64,000 nucleotides of DNA from Zea mays (taxonomy: Eukaryota > Streptophyta > Magnoliopsida > Poales > Poaceae), in contig NC_050096.1 of the NCBI RefSeq assembly GCF_902167145.1, positions 270,404,622 to 270,468,621 on the forward strand, given 5' to 3'. The notes under the pieces are model-generated. The model was given only the letters and a program-made list of their open reading frames with translations, was not told the origin of the DNA and did no database searches. The position numbers and the translations under genes were made by a program. Below are positions 34,601 through 46,600 of the stretch, piece by piece; the first letter of the stretch is position 1, and every line of letters begins with the position of its first letter.

Positions 34601-35247
34601 GGGGTCATAGGCTTGAGTACAAACTTTCTCCCTTTCAGATCTAGCGTGTATTGATTTGTTCTTCCACAATGTTGAGAATATCGGTCATATTGCCAAGGTC
34701 TTCCTAGCAGCATGTGACACACAGACATGGGTGCAACATCACACTCCACTATGTCAACATACTCTCCAATCTTGAACGGAACTTTCACTTTATAACCAAT
34801 CTTGATATCTCCCGATTCATTCAGCCATTGGACATGATATGGATGAGGGTGTCGCTGCAACTACAAACCAAGCTTTTCAACCATCTCACGACTTGCAAGA
34901 TTATGGCAGCTCCCTCCATCAATGATCACCTTTACTACTTTGTCTTGCACTTTTGCTCGTGTTTGAAAAAGATTATGTCGTTGTCCAATTTCAGCTTCTT
35001 TCATTTGAACACTCAAGATTTGTGTAACCAAAAGAGTAGTACCATGCTCAAATTCACATCCCGTATGTTCTTCAGATTTATCAATGTCATGTTCATTTCC
35101 TGCTTCAGCTTCCTCTTCACTAGCCGATGTATATTCTCCATCATCAGTCACAAGGATCACACGATTATTTGGACACTCCTTTATGACATGACCACGACCT
35201 CCACACTTGAAGCACTGAATACCACTACTCTTGGTTGTTGAACCCAT
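31349..35247 (-). pseudogene. pol: Protease-RT-RNaseH-integrase region of F, broken
   Basis: In order on the minus strand: zinc knuckle CFKCGGRGHVIKEC, protease (VIIDGGSCHNLAS), a TAG at 34861, RT with CVDCRAINN and YFDD, RNase H, then a TAG (33154) after ALETW, where Gln is expected. Integrase follows with [10 protein letters not shown]...CVTYHK (second zinc Cys changed), [17 protein letters not shown] and [10 protein letters not shown] frameshift near 32030 follows, then the GDLVWIHLRKERFP segment and a C-terminal extension with PITRSRAKKLQ reading into the LTR. Four lesions prevent a full product. Confidence 0.85.
31683..31695 (-). promoter_or_regulatory. Polypurine tract of F
   Basis: AAGAGGAGGAGGA on the minus strand, directly before the LTR start TGATATG and inside the pol coding frame. 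Confidence 0.75.
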
Positions 35248-36326
35248 GTTGAAGTGGATGCGGCTGGTTTATAACTCGTGTTTGGAGCAGCACCATTCTT
35301 TCCACTAGAATTGCCTTGAATATTGGATCGCAAGCCTCCAGTTGAACCTTTTGTTGCTGAGGATGCAGCAGTAAACCTTGAGATCGATTTGCTTCCTCCA
35401 GTCATGGTTCGTGCACCATATGACAAGGGCTTGCTGCTCTTAGCATCTTGTTGCAGCTGGCGTTCAGCTTTGGTGGCTTGATGTACCAAATCAATAAGAC
35501 TTTGGTACGGCTGAAACTCAACAATACGCTGAATGTTGCGGAGTAACCCAGCCATGAAACATGCAATGGTTTGTTCTTCATCTTCATACACATTGGCTCT
35601 AATCATGGCCTTCTCCATCTCCTTATAGTACTCCTCAACAGAGAAACTTCCTTGCCTCAAATTCTGCAATTTATCAAAAAGATCACGCCGATAATGCTTC
35701 GGCACAAAACGAATTCTCATTTCTCGCTTCATCTCTTGCCAAGTAATAATAGGGTCCTCTCCATCTTCTTCACAATCACGAAGAAGTTGCTCCCACCAAA
35801 TCAGAGCATATCCTTCAAACTCAAGAGATGCCATTGCAAGTTTCTTCTCCTCTGAATAATTATGTAGGCGGAAGATTTTCTCCACCTTTAATTCCCATGT
35901 GAAATAATCTTTAGGATCAGATCTACCATCAAATTTTGGCATGGTAAACTTAAGTTTCCCAAATCTCTCTTCTTGGTTGACACCTCTATGATGACGACGA
36001 CCATAGCGATGTTGAGATTGATCATCCCCAAATTCAGATTCTTCATTGTCATTATTTCTTCGATTCCGGCCTCTTCCTCTACCATATGCAGCACCTTGAT
36101 TTCTCCTCCCATGTTCACTTGCTCTTCTAGAATAATTTCCTTCATCTTCTTCCCCATCTTCATCATGGTTTCTTACACCGTCGGGGAGTCGACGACGACC
36201 TCTGATTTCAGCCATAAGTGTCTGAAGATCTTGTGCCAACAGATCTTGCTTGGCTTCTATGCTTTGTTTGAGCTCATTGAATTGTATCAGGGTGACACAT
36301 TCTTCAATCTCAACGTTGGGATCCAT
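35181..36326 (-). pseudogene. gag: Gag of CRM-like element F, frameshifted before the zinc knuckle
   Basis: 381 residues from MDPNVEIEE. An Arg-rich region comes first, then the capsid domain (FDGRSDPKDYFTWELKVEKIF, FVPKHYRRDLFDKLQ, VEEYYKEMEKAMIRAN) and a Ser/Thr/Gly linker. The frame ends after STSTWVQQPR. The zinc knuckle and protease continue in a neighbouring frame overlapping by 67 nt, so a one-base indel near 35250 has separated Gag from Pol, which are normally one ORF in CRM elements. Confidence 0.8.
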
Positions 36327-37259
36327 CTTCCTGCGAAGTTAGTGGCAACAAGGCAACAAATATAGGTGGAATATGAAGCTATATAGAATCTCACAACCTC
36401 ACCACTCTTACCAACCAAAGCTCTTATGAGTTCCCTGCGGGTTGCAAGAAAATGTGTGGTGGTAACAAGAAAGTGGTGGTTAAGCGAATACAAGACCAGA
36501 GTACCGATTACGATGGCTTATATGTGGAGTTTGGTGGGGATTAATAAACAAGGGATACAATCTGAATTCTAGTTGTTGTTAAGTTAAATAACCATCCGAC
36601 TAGAAGTTTCCTGCCTAGTGCTGACCACAAGATTTGAGTGATGTAAATAGATCAAACACATGCGCAAGAAATTTCAGATTTGATGCAGACAAGGAGTATG
36701 ATTGGAATGCAAGTGTTGCAATCAGATCCAACCAAAATTTTGCACCAAATGACAATAGCAAACTGGTTGAATAACTTGATAAAATTTTCAGTACTTGTGC
36801 ACATAAACAAACTGATTGTTCTACTTTTCTTTCACAATCTTGTTCAACACTTTTCTTTAGTACTTTTCTTTCTTCTCTTTTTTTTTGATACTTTTTTTAT
36901 AGAACTAAACACAGAGATCTGATATGATATTGCACACTTTATAATACTTAACAAAGAACTCAACCAGCAGCTATAACTTAAATAGGATCAAAGTTAACGC
37001 GAAGGAAATGATGAGGTTTTTTTTCAGAATACTCTTTTTGTGGATATTTTCAGATATATATAAGAGGCTCAAAGGAAACACAAAGAATAGAGTGACCAGC
37101 AACTAAACAAAGATTCTAAGGACTGAAACTTAACAAAACTCACTGGAACAACAGATTGAAAGAAAAGGCTATGGCAAAAATATTTTATGGCTTTTTGGTG
37201 GATAGGACGAACACAAAATATATGTAGCTAAGGGTAAAGAATCCTACCGTGGCAACTGA
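36327..37259 (-). other. 5' leader of F
   Basis: AT-rich untranslated leader between the PBS and gag. No ORF of note is present, only a T-rich tract near 36850-36900. Confidence 0.6.
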
Positions 37260-37272
37260 GGATTTGATACCA
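37260..37272 (-). promoter_or_regulatory. Primer-binding site of F
   Basis: TGGTATCAAATCC on the minus strand, two bases after the LTR; Met-tRNA type. Confidence 0.75.
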
Positions 37273-37274
37273 GA

Positions 37275-38447
37275 TGATGCGTCACGATGCCCGATCTTCA
37301 CGACGTAGGATCAATCTTCAGATAACTAGCTTCAAAGAAGCCAAGATAACTTGCTGCAAGCAGCGATAACTAGTGCAACCTGACAAATAAAACTCGAAGC
37401 CAACCACCGTCTTTAACCGGCAGCCTGAATCGAGGATTCGCCCAACCACACTCTCAAAGAACCAACCAACACAGCCTACAATCAATCGAGGAGACCTCGA
37501 AGGGAGTAGGAGCACCAATTGGGAGCGGATGAAGCCGCCGCTTCTGCAATCCCGCGAAGGAATTCACAAGAGCAAAGGGGTAGAGATCACTCTCAATATT
37601 TGTTAGCACACAGCTGAACAAAGGGGTTCTGTTTTAGATTATCATAAGCTGCCTTACATCATAGACATAGTGGGGTATTTATACTAGTAACAACCAGCCT
37701 TAGCGAGGTATAAACACAAAACAAAAGTATTTTCACGAGCTAATGTGAAGGAGCCTCTTCGGGAGATCTGCAGAGTTGATTTTCGTGTGGCTGTTTGACT
37801 TCTGCGCAGCCTTCAGTATTTTGACAATAACTTCTTCTAGGAATCTTCAAATGACGTGGGACTGGTTGCATTGGAAAGCTAACTTGATAAGCTTTCTCAC
37901 CATATATAGCATGCTTAATGAAACTTTGTAGAATGATGCAGTTTAATACGAAAACTTGGTCATCAAGCTGACTGTTGACCTTCTGACCAGTCGGCACTAA
38001 AGTAGGTCGGCTGCCTTTCTGGTAGATGTGGTTAAGTCGGCTTTAGAAGCATTGGAAACTAGACTTCAAGAGCTTTCCAAAAAGTACTTATGAGCCTTCA
38101 TAGCTTTTGGGAATCAAAAGATATGACTGTTTCTTTTGGACGGTTCTGTTGCGCTGGACTGACTTGGATATAGCTCTTCTTGCTGATTCGCCCTTAATAT
38201 GTTTTGTCCTTCCTCTTTGGTGAACCTAAGTAATATCAACATACACGACTTAGGTAGCATAAAATTCTCATTAGTGTTTAAATGAAATTCATAAAGTAGC
38301 GCGTGCACCTCTTGCTGTAGCTTCTTAGCTCGGCTACGTGTAATTGGTCCATCAAAGACTTGGGTTGGTGATGATGTTGGTTGTACTTGAGTTGATGTAG
38401 TATGACTTAGGGGTTGTAACATGTTGCTTAATGGCATGGTCATATCA
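37275..38447 (-). repeat. 5' LTR of F
   Basis: 1173 bp, offset by 6765 from its partner. The six differences (five transitions, one transversion) are near 37303, 37455, 37927, 38073, 38165 and 38436. TATAAATA is at about 37676. Confidence 0.9.
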
Positions 38448-40159
38448 TTTTCTCATCTAAAGGTTTGGTAAAGATATCGGCTAATTGTTGTTTGGTGCTA
38501 ACATAAGCTATCTCGATACCCTTTGTTGGTGATCCCTCAAAAAGTGATACCGAATGTCTATGTGCTTAGTGCGGCTGTGTTCAACGGGATTATCCGCCAT
38601 ACGGATTGCACTCTCATTATCACATAGGAGAGGGAATTTGCTCAATTTGTAGCCATAGTCCCTGAGGGTCTGCCTCATCCAAAGTAATTACGCACAACAA
38701 TGGCCTGCGGCAATGTACTCGGCTTCGGCGGTAGAAAGAGCTACTGAGTTTTGTTTCTTTGAAGCCCAAGACACCAGGGATCTCCCCATAAATTGACAAG
38801 TCCCTGATGTGCTCTTCCTATCAATTTTACACCCTGCCCAATCAGCATCAGAATATCATATTAAATCAAAAGTGGATCCCTTGGGGTACCAAAGACCAAA
38901 CTTAGGGGTATAAACTAAATATCTCATGATTCTTTTCACGACCCTAAGGTGAACTTCCTTAGGATCGGCTTGGAACCTTGCACACATGCATACAGAAAGC
39001 ATAATATCCGGTCGAGATGCACATAAATAGAGTAAAGATCCTATCATCGACCGGTATACCTTTTGATCTACGGATTTACCTCCCATGTCGAGGTCGAGAT
39101 GCCCATTTGTTCCCATGGGTGTCTTGATGGGCTTGACATCCTTCATTCCAAACTTGTTAAGTAAGTCTTGAGTGTACTTTGTTTGGCTAATGAAGGTGCC
39201 CTCTTAGAGTTGTTTGACTTGAAACCCTAGAAAATACTTCAACTCCCCCATCATAGACATCTCAAATTTCTGTATCATGATCCTACTAAACTCTTCACAA
39301 GTAGATTTGATAGTAGACCCAAATATGATATCATCAACATAAATTTGGCATACAAACAAATCTTTTGCGATAGTTTTAGTAAAGAGTGTAGGATCGGCTT
39401 TTCCGACTTTGAAGCCATTAGTGATAAGAAAATCTCGAAGGCATTCATACCATGCTCTTGGGGCTTGCTTGAGCCCATAAAGTGCCTTTGAGAGTTTATA
39501 AACATGGTTAGGGTACTCACTATCTTCAAAGCCGGGAGGTTGCTCAACATAGACCTCTTCCTTGATTGGTCCATTGAGGAAGGCACTTTTCACGTCCATT
39601 TGATAAAGCTTAAAGCCATGGTAAGTAGCATAGGCAAGTAATATACGAATTGACTCAAGCCTAGCTACGGGTGCATAGGTTTCACCAAAGTCCAAACCTT
39701 CGACTTGTGAATATCCTTTGGCCACAAGTTGGGCTTTGTTCCTTGTCACCACACCATGCTCATCTTGCTTGTTGTGGAAGAACCACTTGGTACCTACAAC
39801 ATTTTGGTTAGGACGTGGAACAAGGTGCCATACCTCATTCCTCGTGAAGTTGTTGAGCTCCTCTTGCATTGCCAACACCCAATCCGAATCTCTTAGTGCA
39901 TCCTCCACCCTGTATGGCTCAATAGATGATACAAAAGAGTAATGTTCACAAAAATGAGCAACACGAGATCTAGTGGTTACCCCCTTATGAATATTGCCGA
40001 GGATGGAGTTCACGGGGTGATCTCGTTGTATTGCTTGGTGGACTCTTTGGTGTGGCGGTCTTTGACCCTGTATCTCTTGCTCATCTTTCTTGTCCTTATT
40101 GACTTGATCTCCCCCTTGATCATTGTCCTCCTCTTGAGGTGGCTCATCCTCTTGATCTT
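38448..40159 (-). pseudogene. pol: RT and RNase H of Copia element E, decayed
   Basis: The minus strand reads a Gln/Asp-rich linker, then [16 protein letters not shown] and Copia RT with [25 protein letters not shown] and the YVDD site in [15 protein letters not shown] after FQVKQL (39204), a TGA after STFDLI (38856) and a TAA after HCCA in RNase H interrupt it; all fit single changes in Gln or Gly codons. RNase H ends ADIFTKPLDEK where F is inserted. The upstream edge fuses to an LTR end instead of integrase. Confidence 0.85.
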
Positions 40160-40188
40160 TGAAAGTCGCCTAGAGGGGGGTGGATAGG

Positions 40189-40818
40189 TGTCGGTGTTTT
40201 GGGTCCGACCGCACACCCGGGGTTACCCCTCAAGGTGTTTTTAGGAGTAGGACGGTGTCAACGACTGTAGCAAAATGGTTCGTGCCGATCGCACGAGGGA
40301 CAGTGGACAAGATTTGCAGGTTCGGGCCGCTTAGAGATGCGTAACACCCTACATCCTGGTGAGTATTCGAGTGTGGTTACAAGAGGACTCTCTGGATTGA
40401 AGGCACAGAGAGTTTACGTGAGTGGCTTAGTAAAAATAGGGTCAATCGTTCTGAAGGGGTGCCCCCTAGGCCTTATATACTCGACCGTGGGGCAGTACAC
40501 GTGGATATGATAACAACAAGTAGCTGAAAGGTAGTGAACCTCTTGAGTTTATCCCTACGTAATCCTCGCCGACTTATCCTTGCATGGCTCCATTGCATGG
40601 GGGCCTCAGCGCGGGAAAGTCGGGTCTCTGTTAAGATTTACTCGTTCGACGTTGTGGGCCGTCCGGGTTTGCTCCAATCCGGTCTTACGTCTTCTCTTCT
40701 TTGTTGATTGTCTTTCCCCAGGCCCACGAAAGAACGACCTTACGATTTATTGGGCCTTTGGGCCTTTCGGGAGGTCTTTTATTTCTTTAGTGGACCCGGG
40801 GGATATCTATCCCCCACA
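40189..40818 (-). repeat. 3' LTR of G
   Basis: 630 bp, TGTGGGGG to CACCGACA on the minus strand, with a TATATAAG box at 40472-40479. Confidence 0.9.
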
Positions 40819-41258
40819 AGCCCCCGATCTTTGGGTTGATTTAGAGGTAATCAACCTAAAGATCCAAGTTCCAAAAAATGACTTCCTGCTGTCTTCTCTT
40901 GCTCCGATCACTCGTTCGACCGAAGTTTAGTTCTGTGCTTGTGCCTTAGAGGTCGGCATTTTGATTTGTAGGATTCTGAACTTCATTGGGTGCACCGGAG
41001 GTGCACCCAATGGGTGTAGCCCCCGACCTTTGAGTAGATTTTAGAAGATAATCTACTCGAAGGTCTTCCCCAGAAATTATCTCCATGTGCGCTCCTGTAT
41101 CTCGGTTGATGATTGGTCTTTTCAATCTTGTCCCACGCCTTAGAAGTCGGCACTATATCGGTTTAGAATGATAATCCATGGGGTGCACCGAAGGTGCACC
41201 CAATGGGTGTAGCCCCCGACCTTCAAATGGATTTTTTGAGGATAATTCATTCGAAGGT
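40819..41258 (-). repeat. Polypurine tract and three hairpin modules of G
   Basis: The PPT AAAGATCGGGGGCT (40819-40832) is the end of module 3. Stems are at 40827-40841/40849-40863, 41026-41040/41050-41064 and 41219-41233/41244-41258. The second hairpin type lies between modules: a perfect 13-bp stem with GGA loop at 40984-41012, and a one-mismatch version at 41177-41205. The arrangement matches D at 5141-5579. Confidence 0.8.
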
Positions 41259-41875
41259 CTTCCTTTTGCTTGCAAAAATTGGCATGAAGCTATTCGCATT
41301 ATGCTTTGGAGGTCAGCATTATGTCATCAAAATTTTGCTGCAGAGGTCAGCATATATTTTGTCTTTAGCAGCCGAGTTTGCAATCCATCCGTATCTTGCT
41401 AGGTAATGCAATTTATTTGCTTCTGCGACCTGATTGGACGTTTGATGGACGTTCTCTGTCTAGTCCTCACATCGCTTCTGTCGGCCATATCTTGTACTTT
41501 GCTGGCTATATTTGGCTTTCCTCTGATCCTTACTGATATCTCATTTTTGTCTTGAGGTATTTACTGCGTGCCCTGCACGGATGTGACCGTTTTGAAAAAT
41601 ATACTGATAATTCCTGGGCGTCCCCCCCCAATGGGTGTGGGCAAGGGACGGCTTGGTACGCTGAGTGTTTTAGCCGGCTGCTTCTGAGTAGTAATGTGAT
41701 GGGACGGCTAGTGTAATCATATCCTTTGCGCTGTTGACTGGAGTCCCAATGGGTGTAGTGCTGCATGAAATGGCGTCAGCCGTCTGACGTGTCTTCAGAT
41801 GGGTGGGAGTGCTTATTGAATGCTTTGCGACTGTTCGGTGACCGCGGTTGGAAGTGAGCGGTTGCCTTTCCTTTC

Positions 41876-41883
41876 TATAAATA
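41876..41883 (+). promoter_or_regulatory. TATA box of acidic antisense ORF (G)
   Basis: TATAAATA, 82 bp upstream of the ATG at 41965 on the same strand; conserved in D. Confidence 0.65.
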
Positions 41884-41964
41884 ACGCCCTTGCTCTTCTG
41901 GTTTTTTCACATCTCTTCGCTGTTCTTTACTGCGTCCTTCTCCTCTCCCCTGTCTGCTTCCACC

Positions 41965-42462
41965 ATGGGCAAGGGTAACAAGCGTAAGCGCGAGCCGACT
42001 CCTCCGTCGGAGGATTTCGGCGACTCGGAATACTCGGAGGAGGAGTTCTCCTCCGAGTCCGAGGGATCTCCGGCTCCCGTCTCTCCCCCGGCGTCGTCTG
42101 ATGATTCAGATGATTCCCAGGGGATTGCCGCGGAGGTCTGGACGTACATCCGGGCCGTCGAGCGCTCCGGGCTCGAGGGCTCGGATGAGTCTGAGTTCTC
42201 CTCGGATGAGGAGGACTCGGACGGCGGCGAGGACGAAGATGACGACGACGACGACGGCGATGACGACGACGGTGGCGACGGCGACGGTGACGGCAGCAAC
42301 GGTGGCGACGGCGACGGTGACGGCAGCAACGGCGGCGGGGGCAGCGGCGGCAAGGGCAGCACCAGAGGCGGCAGCAGCACGGGCAGCACCAGAGGCGACA
42401 GCAGCAAGGGCAGCACCAAGGGCGGCGGCGGCAAGGGCAGCAGCAGCAAGGCCAGTGGCTAA
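41965..42462 (+). CDS. Small acidic antisense ORF of G
   Basis: 165 residues. MGKGNKRKREPTPP is followed by Ser/Glu/Asp-rich blocks, a helix-like AAEVWTYIRAVERSG, an Asp-rich run, Gly-Asp repeats and a Gly/Ser/Lys tail. It is ten residues longer than the D copy, in the Gly-Asp repeat part. It has its own TATA box and runs opposite to gag-pol. No known domain is recognised. A role as an acidic nuclear protein is a guess from composition alone. Confidence 0.6.
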   Translation: MGKGNKRKREPTPPSEDFGDSEYSEEEFSSESEGSPAPVSPPASSDDSDDSQGIAAEVWTYIRAVERSGLEGSDESEFSSDEEDSDGGEDEDDDDDDGDDDDGGDGDGDGSNGGDGDGDGSNGGGGSGGKGSTRGGSSTGSTRGDSSKGSTKGGGGKGSSSKASG

Positions 42463-42754
42463 ACGCCACTGGTCTTTAGATATTAGTATAGTGTAGTTAG
42501 AATAATGTAGTAGTAATGTAGAGTAGTATAGTGTAGTTTAGTAGTAGTAGTAATGTAGAGTAGAAGTAGGGAAGCACCAACTCGCGAAGAGTTGGTTTGT
42601 AAACTTATTAACTTCCCCTTAATGAAGAACTGTCGTTGGTCTCTTCTCGATGACTCGCTTTCTCTGATTGTTGAACTGATTCTTTTGATATAGTAGATGA
42701 ATATCTTGCGCATCACATTGACGCTTCCAGAAGTAGCTGCCGAGTAATATTGTA
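42463..42754 (+). other. 3' flank of acidic ORF
   Basis: TAGTA-rich low-complexity stretch (42478-42560) followed by unique sequence. No gene is seen. The stretch is mirrored in D at 3800-3950. Confidence 0.5.
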
Positions 42755-43405
42755 GTCGGTATCGGCGTTTTAGAAGCAACGCCGAGCGATTGAAGGTTGA
42801 CATCAGCGTTTTAGAAGTAACACCGAGCAATCGAACACGAGACCAGCGTTTTAGAGGCAACGCCGAGTCAGTGAAGGTCGACATCGGCATTTTAGAAGCG
42901 ACGCCGAGCGATTGAACACGCGATCGGCGTTTTAGAGGCCACGCCGAGTGACTGAAGGTCGGCGTCGGTATTTTAGAAGTAATGCTGAGCGATAGAATAC
43001 GAGTTCAGCGTTTTGGAGGCAACGCCGAGTGATTGAAGGTCGGCGTCGGCGTTTTAGAACACGAGGCCACGCCGAGTGACTGAAGGTCGGCGTCGGCATT
43101 TTAGAAGTAATGCCGAGCGATAGAATACGAGTTCAGCGTTTTGGAGGCAACGCCGAGTGATTGAAGGTCGGCGTCGGCGTTTTAGAAGTAACGCCGAGCG
43201 TTTGAACACGAGGTCGGCGTGTTAGAGGCCACGCCGAGTGATTGAAGGTCGGCGTCGACATTTTAGAAGTAATGCCGAGCAATTGAATACGAGGTCAGCG
43301 TTTTAGAGGCAACGCTGAGTGATTGAAGGTCGGCGTCGACGTTTTAGAAGTAATGCCGAGCGATAGAATACGAGTTCAGCGTTTTAGAGGCAACACCGAG
43401 TGATA
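42755..43405. repeat. 82-bp-type tandem hairpin array of G
   Basis: Same unit family as 3068-3690: half-repeats GGCGTTTTAGAAGTAACGCC and GCGTTTTAGAGGCAACGC alternate, each a 6-8-bp stem with an 8-nt loop. Part of the array (about 42950-43180) has been duplicated. It lies between the acidic ORF and the spliced gene. Confidence 0.8.
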
Positions 43406-43684
43406 GCCGGCTGCGCGAGTTATTTTGAGGATAATAACCGAGTGATGAAGTGGCACGTCGGCTTTTTCGGAAATAACTGCCAGATGTCTACGTGGCATGC
43501 TGAGGTTTCGGAAATAACCGCCGGGTGATGACTGGGCACTTTTTGAAGCGGTATCTGGCTCAAGAATATCCCATAAGAGTTGTGCTTTTAGCCGCCTTTG
43601 CTTTCCGTGCCCTAGTTCTTGCATTTCCGCATCTGAATCTTCTCTGCCCCTCGCCTCCTACTCTGTTCGTCAGTGAGAAGCAAG

Positions 43685-46600
43685 ATGGCGCCCAAGAGGA
43701 AAACTGCGAACTCGTCTGCTGCGGTGATCCCCGCAATCGACCCCAACAGTCAGTTACCCTTCGCAGGTAACCATATGTCCGTTATTTCTGAAGCTGAGCT
43801 TCTCCGCCTCGTCTCCATCGGGGTTCTTCCTCCACGGGAACTCTGTTCTTGGCGGATTTGCCACGGGACTACTGTCCCAACAGAGGATACCCACGAGTCT
43901 GTAGTTTACGCTCCTTTTCTTCTCCGCGGCCTCGGCCTTCCCATCTCTCCTTTTTTCCGCGGCCTCCTTGATTTCTATCATATCAACTTGACTCATTTGA
44001 ACCCTAATTCCATTCTGCAAATCTCCATTTTCGTTCACCTATGCGAAGCCTATCTCGGTGTGCTGCCGCATTTCGGTTTATGGAAGTATCTGTATCATTG
44101 TCGCCCTGGGATGGCCGGGGGACAACACCAGCTGGTCGGAGGTGCCAGTTTGGAGATGCGCCGTGGGCGGAAGACCGAGTATCTTGAGATTCCCCTCAAA
44201 GATAGCATTAAGGGGTGGCGTCTGGAGTGGTTTATAGTTGATAATTATGGAAATTCTCTCCCCTCCCGGTCGGGAAGACAGCCAGACGTTCGCACTCCGA
44301 GTTGGACTGAGTCTCCCACAGATCAGGAAGTGGCCGAGTCAGGTGTGTTGCTAACTGAAGTCGGATTACTGAAAGAGAGAGGTCTGACTGCCGAAGTTGT
44401 GGTCACTGATTTTGTTTTCAAGAACATTCAGCCACTGAAAGACAGGGCCTATCTGGCATATCTGTATCGAGGGCTGGCCGACTCAACTCGAGTTACCAAT
44501 AGGAGAATTCCTTCTGTTGACTTGGTAAGCCGACTTGAAATGATTCTCAGGGGTAAAGTTTCAAATGTTGGTGCTCCAGTGGCATACTCGGCTTGGAACC
44601 TACCTCCTCTCAAAGCTTTCACCCTTTTTGTGTCAAATCCGCCTGTGACTGATAGCAACTTGGGTCTTAGAGTGCGACCCTCTGCTGAAGAAGTCAGTAC
44701 TTTGGTTGCTTCGCTCGGGGCGATTCCTGATGATGAACGGCAGGTTTATTTTGAAGTGCCTCTGAACCCTAGTGATGCCGACATAAATGACATGCTTGAT
44801 CTGTTAGCTGAGGATTCATCCGATGCTGCTCCTGATGGTACGTTGGCGGTGGTGTCCCTTCCAGAGGTTGATACAACTTTGGATGTCCCGAAACCTATCA
44901 GTACTCGCTCGAGGCGCCCTAGCCGAACCAGTCAGCCCGAGCCTTCTGCTGATGAGCAAAAGAAGAAGAGAAGACGCCTCCGGCGAGTATCCAGCTTTGA
45001 TGAGGACGCCGGTACCTTAGCTCCTGCTGCTGAAGAAGTGCCTGCAACTGGCCTTGCTGACACTGATCCCAATGGGTGTGCTCCATCTGCTGCTGACCCC
45101 AATGGGGGTGCTGCTTGCGTTGTTACTATGGAAGATGAGGAGGAAGAAAATGAAGCCCCATTAACTCGGAAAAACAGTCGGCAGTTCATCGCCAGCGGCG
45201 GAAGTAGTGGAGTTCCTTCTCCTGCATTGTCTGCCCTTATTGGTCTGCAAGAACTGTCCCTGGCCAACTTTGATCAAACTCTAGAGGATATGGTCCCGGA
45301 GGACTTGTTCTCAGAGCCTGTGGATGATGATGCAACAGAGGCTTGTGCTGCCGTGCCCGATGCTGGGTTGAGGTCATCCCGTGCCTCGTCGACCTTAGAG
45401 CATGATCTCGAGGGTCGGGATGCTGACTTGGATTGTTCTAGTCCCATGGAAGTAGCTAAAAACCCGTCAACCTTAGAGGTGGTTACGGCAGAGAGCTTGG
45501 ACCCCTTGAATGGTGCTGACACGTGCCCAGCCCCCGAGGATGTCGCCGGGGAAGACTTAACTCGGGTGAAGAGTATAAGCCACTGCCCAGCCCCCGAGGG
45601 TGTTGCCGGGGATGATCCGGCTCAAGTGGGCAGTGCCAACTGTGACCCAGCCCCCGAGGGTATCAGAGCAAGGTCTCCTTCCTGCACTTCCATGGATGTT
45701 CATGCGGGTTCACCTCCACACTCTGGCGGTATGGTGGTGGCCCAAACTCTGGATCAGGGAGTCGCTTTAGAGGGCAGCGTCCCCGCTGGTCTGGCGTTAG
45801 GCTCTGTTGAATGTACTGAGCTCGTTCCTTCTGGTCTGTTGCAAGCTGCTTCGGGTGGTGGTCTGGCACCTGGTTATCAGCTGATTTCTCCTGATTTGGG
45901 CATCCCTTCGTTCTTTTCCAACCTCCAGGTACTGTGCTGTACTTTAACTTGATCTTTACGTTGCATGAATTTTTGTCATTATGTTCATCCGCTCTTCTTA
46001 TCAGGCTTTGGTGGATGGGATGGCCAGCCAGCTGAGATCGCAGGGTGTTTCCATCCCAGAAGTGGCTTCATCTCTTGAGCGTTGGAATCCGGTGTCGCTT
46101 CATCGTCGTGTATCCGAGTTGGGGGCAACTAATGCTGGTTAGTGCCCTTCTTCTTCTTTGCCTTTGTTCGTGGATTGTTTTACCTTCTGACCTCATTTCG
46201 TTTGATTACCTCTTGATAGGAATGACTCGGCAGATTGCAGTTCTTGAGGAAAAACATTCCCGAGATCAAGCTGAAATGGCTCAACGGTGCGCTGACTTCG
46301 AGGAGAAGTATTCTCAGAGCCAGACTGAACTGAATCAGGTCTCCGCTGCTTTGGATGATGCCAACGCTCTGAGTTCTTCTCTTCATGCTCGGCTTGACTC
46401 TGAAAAGGTAACTTACAAGACCGTGCTTCGCCTTGCTATGCTCTTATTACTTGCTTGGATTCTGAAGGAGTTGATTTTTGTTTGTAGGAAGAAAAACGTA
46501 TCCTTGCTGCTTCTCGCGACAATCTGGACAGATTGTATCGAGATTCTAGCAACTCGCTGACCATCTTGGAGAGGAGTCACCGTTTTACAATGGAAGAACT

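Larger units (their letters stand above)
30510..38447 (-). mobile_element. CRM-like chromovirus F, complete with both LTRs
   Basis: 7938 bp, minus orientation, with two 1173-bp LTRs that differ at six positions. Flanks are GAAAC and GAAAA on the minus strand; the target duplication is GAAAA, with one A lost at the left copy. The PBS is of Met-tRNA type. The gag type, CCHC knuckle, YFDD RT, and a pol whose last about 110 codons lie inside the LTR fit the CRM lineage of chromoviruses. It inserted into the end of E pol. Polyprotein lesions (two stops, two frameshifts) contrast with its young LTRs. Confidence 0.85.
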
